Below, one piece after another: positions 1 to 5,538 of a DNA stretch of 7,565 nt. Below the pieces are notes generated by a model. The model worked only from the letters and a program-made list of their open reading frames with translations. It was not told the origin of the DNA and did no database searches. This DNA comes from JBDSKH01 sp035495435 (lineage in GTDB: Bacteria; Actinomycetota; Actinomycetes; Actinomycetales; Microbacteriaceae), in NCBI GenBank assembly GCA_035495435.1, contig DATJFV010000067.1, positions 1-7,565 on the forward strand, read 5' to 3'. Numbering within the stretch: position 1 is the first letter of the stretch; each line of letters opens with the position of its first letter. The position numbers were made by a program, and so were the translations under genes.

Positions 1-1
1 G

Positions 2-1798
2 GAGAAGAAGCAGGGCTCGGCGATCGCGGACGAGAAAGTCACCCTGTACGGCGTGCCGATCGTGCCGAAGCGCCGCGTGCAGCTGGCACGCATCGACCCG
101 GAGCAGGCGCGCGAACTCTTCATCCGCCACGCCCTCGTCGACGGCGACTGGCCCCACCCGACGGCCGGCAACGCGCTCTACGAGTTCGACCGGCACAACC
201 GCGCCCTGCGCGAGGAACTGACCGAGGTCGAGGAGCGCACCCGGCGGCGCGACATCCTCGTCGACGACGAGGCCGTGTACGAGTTCTACGACCGGCGCAT
301 CCCGGCGGACGTCACCGACGTGCGGCGGTTCGAGCGCTGGTGGAAAGACGCATCCGACCGCGGCCTGCTCGACCTGACGCGCGAGGCACTCGACGCCGAC
401 GAGGTCGACGAATCGGGGTACCCGCCGGAGTGGGTGCAGGGCGGCAACCGGTTCGCCCTGGCCTACCGGTTCGAGCCCGGCGCCGCCGACGACGGGGTGA
501 GCATCGAGGTGCCGCTGCCACTGCTGGCGCACGTCACCCCCGAAGATTTCAGCTGGTCGGTGCCGGCACTGCGCGAAGACCTGGTGACCGCGCTGCTGAA
601 ATCGTTGCCGAAGCAGATCCGCAAGAACGTGGTGCCCGCGGCGGATTGGGCGAGGCGCCTGCTTCCCGCCGTCGTCGCACGGCAGGAGCCCGGCACGCGG
701 CTCGAGACGGCGCTGGCCGACGAGATCCGCGCGCAGACGCACACCCCCGTCAGCGCGGACGACTTCGACCTCGAGCGGGTGCCGCCGCACCTGCGCATGA
801 CGTTCGCCGCGATCGACGAGCGCGGGCGACGGCTCGGTTCCGCGAAAGACCTGGGGGCGCTGCAGGGGCGGTTCGCCGAGCGCACCCGCACCAGCGTCGC
901 GAAGGCGACCACGGCATCCACCCCCGACCGGTCGCGGGAACGCACCGGCATCACCTCGTGGGATGTCGGCGACATTCCCGAGGTGATCGAGAGCCGGGTG
1001 GGTGCGGGCACGGTGCGCGGGTTCCCGGCGCTCGTCGACGAGGGGTCGAGCGTGGCACTGCGAGTGTTCGCCACCGCGACCGAGCAGGCGCGCGAGCATC
1101 CGCGCGGGGTGAGGAGGCTGCTCGCGCTGACTGTGCCGAGCCCCCTCGGGTACGTGAACGATCACCTGACGCAGCAGGAGAAACTGCTGCTCGCCGCGGC
1201 GCCGTATCCGTCGACGGCGGCGCTGCTCGACGATGCCCTGCTGGCAGTGCTCGGCGAACAGGTCGCCGGGCGCGCACCGTTCACCGCGGCCGGATTCGAG
1301 GCGCTGCGCGGCGAGGTGTCAGCCGGGCTGATGGATGCGCTGTTCGGCCTCGTCGCGCAGGTGGCGAAGACGATCGACGCGGCCCGGGTCGCCGATCGGG
1401 CGATCTCCGCCGCATCCGGCCTGGCGTTCATGGCACCGCTCGCCGACGCCCGCGCGCAGCTGAACGCGCTCGTCGCGCCCGGTTTCGTGCGCTCAGCCGG
1501 TGTCGGGGCCATGCGACGGATGCCGGTCTACCTCACCGGGATCACCCACCGGGTCGAGCGGCTCGCCGACAACCCCGGACGCGACCGGCAGTGGCAGACC
1601 GAGATCGAGCAGGCCGTCGCCCTCTACCGGGATGCCGGGGGCACCCTGCCGCTCGAACCCGACGCCGCCGCCCGGCTGGTCCAGGTGCGCTGGATGCTGG
1701 AGGAGTTGCGGTTGTCGTTGTTCGCGCAGCACCTCGGGGCCGCCGGACCGGTGAGCGTGCAGCGCATTCGCCGTGCCCTCGCGGGCGAACGCGACTGA
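2..1798 (+). CDS. hrpA: ATP-dependent RNA helicase HrpA, C-terminal part (5' end outside window)
   Basis: Open from the first complete codon at base 2 to TGA at 1796-1798 (598 residues), so the true start lies upstream. A GTG at 53 is internal and is not the start. The opening residues (VTLYGVPIV, then RELFIRHALVDGDW and RRRDILVDDEAVYEFYD) match my memory of E. coli HrpA just after its OB-fold. The rest matches the long DUF3418 C-terminal region nearly end to end: HQG-like 'VQGGNRFALAYRFEPG', 'PLPLL', 'LVTALLKSLPKQIRKN', 'FPALVDEGSSVALRVF', 'RWMLEELRLSLFAQHLG'. HrpA is a roughly 1300-residue DEAH-box 3'-5' RNA helicase that acts in the cytoplasm, where it has been linked to rescue of stalled ribosomes. 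The DEAH, helicase-C and HA2 parts are missing here only because of the window edge. It ends 4 bases from the convergent VOC gene. Function is inferred from family membership. Confidence 0.95.
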   Translation, partial: EKKQGSAIADEKVTLYGVPIVPKRRVQLARIDPEQARELFIRHALVDGDWPHPTAGNALYEFDRHNRALREELTEVEERTRRRDILVDDEAVYEFYDRRIPADVTDVRRFERWWKDASDRGLLDLTREALDADEVDESGYPPEWVQGGNRFALAYRFEPGAADDGVSIEVPLPLLAHVTPEDFSWSVPALREDLVTALLKSLPKQIRKNVVPAADWARRLLPAVVARQEPGTRLETALADEIRAQTHTPVSADDFDLERVPPHLRMTFAAIDERGRRLGSAKDLGALQGRFAERTRTSVAKATTASTPDRSRERTGITSWDVGDIPEVIESRVGAGTVRGFPALVDEGSSVALRVFATATEQAREHPRGVRRLLALTVPSPLGYVNDHLTQQEKLLLAAAPYPSTAALLDDALLAVLGEQVAGRAPFTAAGFEALRGEVSAGLMDALFGLVAQVAKTIDAARVADRAISAASGLAFMAPLADARAQLNALVAPGFVRSAGVGAMRRMPVYLTGITHRVERLADNPGRDRQWQTEIEQAVALYRDAGGTLPLEPDAAARLVQVRWMLEELRLSLFAQHLGAAGPVSVQRIRRALAGERD

Positions 1799-1802
1799 CG
1801 CA

Positions 1803-2237
1803 TCAGGGCTGCAGCTGCTCCGACAGCATCACGATGATGCCACTCGGGCCGCGCAGGTAGGTCAGGCGGTAGAGGTCCTCATACCTCGCCACACCGCGCA
1901 GCGGGTGGTACCCGCGGTCGGCGAGTTCGGCCAGGGTGGCGTCGAGGTCGTCCACCAGGAACGACAGCCGGTGCATGCCGACCTCATTGGCACGCGTCGG
2001 TGCGGTCTCGATCGCGAGGTCGTCGAGGTACTCGAACAGCTCGAGCTGCACCGAGCCGTCGGGCAGTTCGAGCATGGCGATCCGGGCATGGTTGCCGTCG
2101 ATGTCCACGGCGACGTCGGACCACGCGCCGCCGACCTCCGCGCGACCCGTGACCGTGAGCCCGAGGAGTTCGAAGAACGCGATCGCCTCCTCGATGTCAC
2201 GGACGGCGATTCCGACGTTGACGAACCGAGGTGCCAT
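1803..2237 (-). CDS. VOC (glyoxalase/bleomycin-resistance fold) protein with degenerate metal site
   Basis: 144 residues, ATG at 2237, TGA at 1803. It has two beta-alpha-beta-beta-beta halves typical of the vicinal oxygen chelate fold: residues about 5-70 (VGIAVRDIEEAIAFFELLGLTV ... VQLELFEY) and about 86-140 (HRLSFLVDDLDATLAEL ... YLRGPSGIIVMLSE). In metal-dependent members four ligands sit at H, E/Q, H and E. Here the first is Asn7, the second is kept (Glu66), the third is kept (His89) and the fourth falls on a hydrophobic residue (Met137 by my alignment). The usual metal site is therefore half missing. Family members include glyoxalases, dioxygenases, epimerases and drug-binding proteins; the substrate cannot be named. 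It lies 9 bases after the TetR gene. An AGG overlapping the TetR stop codon, 8 bases before ATG, may serve as ribosome binding site, so the two are probably co-transcribed and co-regulated. Confidence 0.85.
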   Translation of the reverse strand: MAPRFVNVGIAVRDIEEAIAFFELLGLTVTGRAEVGGAWSDVAVDIDGNHARIAMLELPDGSVQLELFEYLDDLAIETAPTRANEVGMHRLSFLVDDLDATLAELADRGYHPLRGVARYEDLYRLTYLRGPSGIIVMLSEQLQP

Positions 2238-2246
2238 GCCTCGAAC

Positions 2247-2783
2247 CTACGCGAGCAGCCCTCGCAGCAGAACCTCGCCGACCTCTCGCGCGACGCGCGT
2301 GCGTTCGGCGCGATCGGCGACGTTCCACACGGCCCAGATCGCCATGCCGAGCGAGCGCACCGCGAGGTCGTCGGAGACATCGGCCCGCAGCACCCCGGCG
2401 CGACGTGAGACCTGCGCGCTGGACTGCACGGCGTCGACGAATCGTGCGGCCAGCGCGACGATGTCGGGGCTCTCGATCTGCGCAGCATTCGGATGGATCG
2501 AGCGTCGGTCGACCTGCTGCTGCAGTGTGGCGTCGAAGAGCCGCACGAACGCATCCGGGTGGTCCGCGAAGCGTGCCGCGTCCGCCTCGGTCTCGGCGAC
2601 ATCCGATGCCCAGATCGCGGCGAGCAGTTCGCCGCGCGACGAGAACGCGCGGTGCAGACTCGTGCGGCTGAGGCCGGCGGCGGCCGCGACGTTCTCGAGC
2701 GGGGCGTCGATGCCCTCCACCTCGAACACGCGGCGGGCGGCGTCGATCAGGGCGGCACGGTTGCGGAGGGTGTCGGCGCGCAT
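2247..2783 (-). CDS. TetR/AcrR-family transcriptional regulator
   Basis: 178 residues, ATG at 2783, TAG at 2247. The N-terminal TetR_N domain is clear: a first helix (NRAALIDAARRVFEVEGI, residues 8-25), then the helix-turn-helix at about 29-48 (LENVAAAAGLSRTSLHRAF), followed by the usual 'SSRGELLAAIW'. Residues about 60-178 form a helical ligand-binding and dimerisation domain with no recognisable ligand signature. Length is normal for the family. It is transcribed divergently from the short-chain dehydrogenase and precedes the VOC gene by 9 bases. A strong palindrome 17 bases upstream of its ATG is the likely operator. No good Shine-Dalgarno sequence precedes the ATG; a TACTGT (-10-like) hexamer 4 bases before it suggests a leaderless or nearly leaderless transcript. 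Autorepression plus repression of the divergent genes is inferred, not shown. Confidence 0.9.
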   Translation of the reverse strand: MRADTLRNRAALIDAARRVFEVEGIDAPLENVAAAAGLSRTSLHRAFSSRGELLAAIWASDVAETEADAARFADHPDAFVRLFDATLQQQVDRRSIHPNAAQIESPDIVALAARFVDAVQSSAQVSRRAGVLRADVSDDLAVRSLGMAIWAVWNVADRAERTRVAREVGEVLLRGLLA

Positions 2784-2799
2784 ACCGACAGTATCGCCG

Positions 2800-2821
2800 A
2801 AACGTACATAGATGTACGCTT
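2800..2821. promoter_or_regulatory. Palindromic operator, probable binding site of the divergent TetR regulator
   Basis: A perfect inverted repeat, CGTACAT-AG-ATGTACG, occupies 2803-2818. Beyond one mismatched pair, two more A:T pairs extend the symmetry to 2800-2821. The 2-base centre and 7-bp arms fit a site for a dimeric TetR-family protein. It is AT-richer than its surroundings, lies 17 bases upstream of the TetR ATG and about 85 bases upstream of the dehydrogenase ATG, and contains a TACGCT hexamer (2815-2820) that could be a -10 element on the + strand. Binding by the adjacent regulator is inferred from position and symmetry. Confidence 0.8.
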
Positions 2822-2845
2822 ACGGCACGCCCGACCGACGGGACC

Positions 2846-2864
2846 TTCGTCGCTTCGCGGCGAA
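2846..2864 (+). other. GC-rich stem-loop in the leader of the dehydrogenase gene
   Basis: Bases 2846-2853 pair with 2857-2864 (8 pairs, one of them G-U) around a 3-base loop, about 42 bases before the ATG at 2907. If transcription starts near the operator, this hairpin is in the 5' untranslated leader. It has no U-tract and matches no riboswitch I know; chance folding in GC-rich DNA is possible. The rest of the 2784-2906 intergenic region holds only the operator and the ribosome binding site. Confidence 0.35.
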
Positions 2865-2893
2865 CGCGGGGCCCACAAGACTGGCCTCAGACC

Positions 2894-2900
2894 GAGAGGA
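2894..2900 (+). promoter_or_regulatory. Ribosome binding site fixing the dehydrogenase start
   Basis: GAGAGGA ends 6 bases before the ATG at 2907. The same frame is open upstream as far as 2493, but that stretch overlaps the TetR gene and the operator. This site and the family's N-terminus (a strand leading straight into the TGGGNGMG loop) identify 2907 as the start. Confidence 0.85.
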
Positions 2901-2906
2901 AACCCG

Positions 2907-3710
2907 ATGCAGATCAAGGACAACGTGTTCGTCGTCACCGGCGGCGGTAACGGGATGGGACGCGAGGTGGTCCTCGGACTGCTCGCGCGCGGTGCCCGCG
3001 TCGCCGCAGCCGACCTGAACGAGGCCGGGCTCGCCGAAACGGCCTCGCTGGCATCCGCCGGCGACCGACTGACGACGCACGTGCTGAACGTCTCCGACCG
3101 GAAGGCGGTGCTCGCCCTCCCCGGCGCCGTCGAGAAGGCGCACGGGCAGGTCGACGGCCTCTTCAACGTGGCCGGCATCATCCAGCCGTTCGTGAAGATC
3201 AACGAACTCGACTTCGAGCAGATCGACCGGGTGATGAACGTCAACTTCTGGGGCGTCGTCAACATGACGAAGGCGTTCCTGCCCACGCTGCTCACGCGAC
3301 CGGCGGCAGGACTCCTCAACGTGTCGAGCATGGGCGGCTTCCTGCCGGTGCCGGGGCAGGCCGCGTACGGCGCCTCGAAAGCAGCGGTGAAGCTGTTCAC
3401 CGAGGCGCTCTACGCCGAACTGCAGGGCACGCCGGTGGCGGTCACCGTGGTGTTCCCCGGCGGTGTCGGCACCAACATCACCGTCAACTCGGGCGTCGCG
3501 ATGCCCAACATGGACCCCGCGATGATGGCGAAAGCGCCGAAGACGGTGACCCCGGCCGACGCCGGGCGACAGATCATCGAGGGCTTCGAGAAGGGCGCAT
3601 TCCGCGTGCTCATCGGCTCGGACGCCCGGTTCATGGACCGCTTCTCGCGCTTCAGCCCCCGCCGGGCCACCCTGCTGATCGCGAACCAGATGAAGTCGCT
3701 GCTCGGGTAG
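2907..3710 (+). CDS. Short-chain dehydrogenase/reductase (SDR), classical type
   Basis: 267 residues, ATG at 2907, TAG at 3708-3710. It is a classical SDR Rossmann enzyme: cofactor loop T11-GGGNGMG-18; Asp36 at the end of strand beta-2 (AAADLN), which favours NAD(H) over NADP(H); NVAG at 87-90; Asn113 in the VMNVNFWG segment; catalytic Ser141 in NVSSMGG; and Y154-GAS-K158. Length is typical. It should oxidise an alcohol or reduce a carbonyl in the cytoplasm; the substrate is not predictable from sequence. The C-terminal part (about 240-267, with SRFSPRRATLLIANQM) is basic and amphipathic. It is divergent from the TetR gene, with the palindrome between them, which suggests repression by that protein. 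The racemase gene follows after 16 bases and may share its transcript. Confidence 0.93.
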   Translation: MQIKDNVFVVTGGGNGMGREVVLGLLARGARVAAADLNEAGLAETASLASAGDRLTTHVLNVSDRKAVLALPGAVEKAHGQVDGLFNVAGIIQPFVKINELDFEQIDRVMNVNFWGVVNMTKAFLPTLLTRPAAGLLNVSSMGGFLPVPGQAAYGASKAAVKLFTEALYAELQGTPVAVTVVFPGGVGTNITVNSGVAMPNMDPAMMAKAPKTVTPADAGRQIIEGFEKGAFRVLIGSDARFMDRFSRFSPRRATLLIANQMKSLLG

Positions 3711-3726
3711 GGCCTACGCTGAGCCG

Positions 3727-4416
3727 GTGCGCACCATCGGGCTGCTCGGCGGGATGAGCTGGGAGTCGACCGCCCACTACTACCGCGTCATCAACGAGGC
3801 GGTGCGCGAGCGCGTCGGCGGGCTGCACTCGGCCGAGGTCGTGCTGCACAGCGTCGACTTCGCGCCCATCGCCGAGCTGCAGGCGCGGGATGCCTGGGCC
3901 GAGACCGCGGTGATCCTCGGATCGGCCGCGCGCGCGCTGGCATCCGCGGGGGCAGAGTTCCTCGTGATCGCGACCAACACCATGCACATCGTCGCGGACG
4001 AGATCGAGGCGGCCGCCGGCATCCCGCTGCTGCACATCGCCGACCCGACCGCGGATGCCATCCGGGCTTCCGGGGTCGGCACCGTGGGTCTGCTGGGCAC
4101 GCGTTTCACCATGGAGAAGGACTTCTACCTGCGCCGCCTCGAGCAGCGCGGCATTCACGCGATCGTGCCGGATGCCGCCGACCGCGACACCGTGCACCGC
4201 ATCATCTACGACGAACTGGTGATGGGGGTGGTGCGCGACGAGTCACGCGAGCAGTACCGCGGCGTGATGCAGCGGCTCGTCGACCGCGGCGCCGAGGGCA
4301 TCATCGCCGGCTGCACCGAGATCACGATGCTCGTCGGCCCCGCAGACATCAGCGTGCCGATGTTCGACACCACCGAACTGCACGCCCTCGGGGCGGTCGA
4401 GCGCGCCCTCGGGTAG
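3727..4416 (+). CDS. Aspartate/glutamate racemase family protein, YgeA-like
   Basis: 229 residues, GTG at 3727, TAG at 4414-4416. The start is chosen because MRTIGLLGGMSWEST aligns directly with the N-terminus of E. coli YgeA as I recall it. There is no good ribosome binding site, and the gene begins 16 bases after the dehydrogenase stop, so translation may depend on upstream ribosomes. Further shared blocks are GGLHSAEVVLHSVDF, ATNTMH (82-87), LLHIAD, LLGTRFTMEKDFY and AGCTEI (194-199). Cofactor-independent racemases of this family use two acid/base residues, normally Cys and Cys. Here the first position is Thr83 and the second Cys196, the same Thr/Cys arrangement reported for the E. coli L-Asp/L-Glu-specific enzyme. 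The likely role is interconversion of acidic amino-acid enantiomers, or a related broad-specificity racemase; the actual substrate is uncertain. The gene is convergent with nrdB. Confidence 0.9.
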   Translation: MRTIGLLGGMSWESTAHYYRVINEAVRERVGGLHSAEVVLHSVDFAPIAELQARDAWAETAVILGSAARALASAGAEFLVIATNTMHIVADEIEAAAGIPLLHIADPTADAIRASGVGTVGLLGTRFTMEKDFYLRRLEQRGIHAIVPDAADRDTVHRIIYDELVMGVVRDESREQYRGVMQRLVDRGAEGIIAGCTEITMLVGPADISVPMFDTTELHALGAVERALG

Positions 4417-4429
4417 CGCTCGACCGCTC
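4391..4429. terminator. Inverted repeat between convergent genes, probable bidirectional terminator
   Basis: Bases 4393-4404 (GCGGTCGAGCGC) are the exact reverse complement of 4416-4427, giving a 12-bp perfect GC-rich stem with an 11-base loop. A wobble pair plus one G:C pair extend it to 4391-4429. It covers the last codons and stop codon of the racemase gene and ends 7 bases from the nrdB stop codon. Neither side has a T-tract, which is common in high-GC actinobacterial terminators. Termination is inferred from position and stem strength. Confidence 0.65.
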
Positions 4430-4435
4430 GGGAGG

Positions 4436-5434
4436 TCAGCCCTTCTTGGCGCCGGACGACGCCGACGCGTTCGACTCGTACGAGGTGTTGGTCGACTCGA
4501 AGAAGTTGACCAGCTGCAGCGTGTCGTTCGCGGTCGCCATCCACTTGGCCGGGTTCGTCACGTTGTACTCCGGGTCGAAGCCGAGCTCTTCGAGGCGGCG
4601 GTCGGCGAGGTACTTGACGTACTGGTTGATGTAGCTGGCGTTGAGGCCGAGGATGCCGTTCGGGAGCAGATCGTTGTTGTACTGCTCCTCCATCTCGACC
4701 GCGTCGGTGATCATCTTCTTGATCTCGGCGGCGAACTCGGGCGTCTGCAGGTCGGGGTTCTCGTCGAGCACCGTGAGGATCAGGTTGATGCCGAACTTGA
4801 GGTGCAGCGACTCGTCGCGCACCACCCAGTCCATGAGCGACCCGAAGTTGCGCAGCAGGTTCCGCTGCCGGAACGACAGCGCCACCATGAAGCCGGAGTA
4901 GAACCAGATGCCCTCGAGGATGATGTTGTACGCCACCAGGTTGCGCACGAAGTCCTGCTTGCCCTGCGTCGTCGTGATGTCGATGGTCTGCTCGGTCATC
5001 CTGCGGATGAAGCCGACCTCGAACTCTTCCTTGCGCGCCATCGACGGGATGTCGGCGTGGGCCCCGTAGGCCTCCTGGCGGTCGATCGGGAACGTCTCGA
5101 GGACGTACTCGAACGACATGCAGTGGTTCGCCTCCTCCCACATCTGCTTCGCGAGGTAGAGGTGCGCCTCGGGGGCGTTGACGTAGGGGTAGACGCCGAA
5201 GGCGAGCGCCTTGTTGACGAGCAGCTCGTTGGGGTTGAAGTACGACATCAGGAACGTGATGGCGTGCCGCTCTTCGTCGGTCATCTTCTTGAAGTCGGCG
5301 ATGTCTTCGCCGAGCTGGATCTCGTTGGGGAACCAGGTGTTCGCCACCGCCTGGTCATAGAGGTCCATCGCCCACTGGTAGCGGACGGGCTTCAGCAGCA
5401 GCCCCTCGCTGATGCCGGTGCCGAGGATGCCCAT
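4436..5434 (-). CDS. nrdB: Ribonucleoside-diphosphate reductase beta subunit, class Ic-like (radical Tyr replaced by Phe)
   Basis: 332 residues, ATG at 5434, TGA at 4436, with GGAAGGAA 7 bases before the start. It is the ferritin-like R2 subunit, which houses the metal cofactor that starts the radical in NrdA. The six metal ligands are visible: Glu70 (NPNELLV), Glu101 and His104 (EEANHCMSF), Glu174 (ILEGIWFY), and Glu208 and His211 (RDESLH). The residue four after His104, where E. coli has radical Tyr122, is Phe108. The first ligand is Glu rather than the Asp84 of E. coli. Both features are those of chlamydial class Ic R2, which uses a Mn(IV)/Fe(III) centre. Trp34 and Asp207 match the radical-transfer pair Trp48/Asp237, and Tyr319 in the tail is a candidate for Tyr356. 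The Ser/Ala/Lys-rich end (SSGAKKG) is unusual for a tail that must dock on NrdA. It lies downstream of nrdA and the 23-codon ORF and is presumably co-transcribed with them. Confidence 0.95.
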   Translation of the reverse strand: MGILGTGISEGLLLKPVRYQWAMDLYDQAVANTWFPNEIQLGEDIADFKKMTDEERHAITFLMSYFNPNELLVNKALAFGVYPYVNAPEAHLYLAKQMWEEANHCMSFEYVLETFPIDRQEAYGAHADIPSMARKEEFEVGFIRRMTEQTIDITTTQGKQDFVRNLVAYNIILEGIWFYSGFMVALSFRQRNLLRNFGSLMDWVVRDESLHLKFGINLILTVLDENPDLQTPEFAAEIKKMITDAVEMEEQYNNDLLPNGILGLNASYINQYVKYLADRRLEELGFDPEYNVTNPAKWMATANDTLQLVNFFESTNTSYESNASASSGAKKG

Positions 5435-5441
5435 TGCTCAG

Positions 5442-5449
5442 TTCCTTCC
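5442..5449 (-). promoter_or_regulatory. Ribosome binding site of nrdB
   Basis: On the minus strand GGAAGGAA lies 7 bases before the ATG at 5434, in the 32-base gap between the 23-codon ORF and nrdB. It confirms the nrdB start and shows that nrdB has its own initiation site. Confidence 0.8.
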
Positions 5450-5466
5450 GTTCGCGCGCGGCGTGC

Positions 5467-5538
5467 TCACTGGCAGCTCTCGCAGTACAGGTCGTCCATC
5501 GGATCGACCGGGATCTCGTAGTCGCCGACGCGGTCCAT
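5467..5538 (-). CDS. 23-residue ORF encoding the missing C-terminal redox tail of NrdA (YCESCQ)
   Basis: ATG at 5538-5536, TGA at 5469-5467. The ATG shares its A with the nrdA stop codon (TGATG), a classic stop-restart overlap. The product ends VDPMDDLYCESCQ. A C-terminal Cys pair followed by one or a few residues is the normal end of class I NrdA, where the tail re-reduces the active-site disulfide and is itself reduced by thioredoxin or glutaredoxin. The NrdA frame here stops without such a pair. All but one codon after the ATG end in G or C, as in real genes of this window. GGGGTGA (5549-5543), inside the last nrdA codons, could be its ribosome binding site with 4-base spacing. Alternatives: a -1 frameshift, or one base missing from the G4 run at 5546-5549, would fuse it to NrdA. 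That the sequence is NrdA tail is likely; its separateness is uncertain. Confidence 0.7.
   Translation of the reverse strand: MDRVGDYEIPVDPMDDLYCESCQ

Noticed and set aside
1795..1806. CTGA-CGCA-TCAG mini-hairpin between hrpA and the VOC gene
   Set aside because: The stem is only 4 bp with no T-tract, too weak to call a terminator.
340..1860. Long open frame on the + strand (506 codons) inside hrpA
   Set aside because: It is the +2 shadow of hrpA, Arg/Ala/Gly-rich with no family resemblance; the hrpA frame matches the whole DUF3418 region.
1936..2811. Ser/Arg-rich open frame on the + strand opposite the VOC and TetR genes
   Set aside because: Its composition is that of an antisense shadow, and both genes beneath it are recognisable families.
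2493..2906. Upstream extension of the dehydrogenase frame
   Set aside because: It overlaps the TetR gene and the operator, does not resemble SDR sequence, and a good ribosome binding site and the conserved N-terminus fix the start at 2907.
4802..5521. Long open frame on the + strand across nrdB
   Set aside because: It is the antisense shadow of nrdB, rich in Val, Leu, Asp and Arg, with no recognisable domain.
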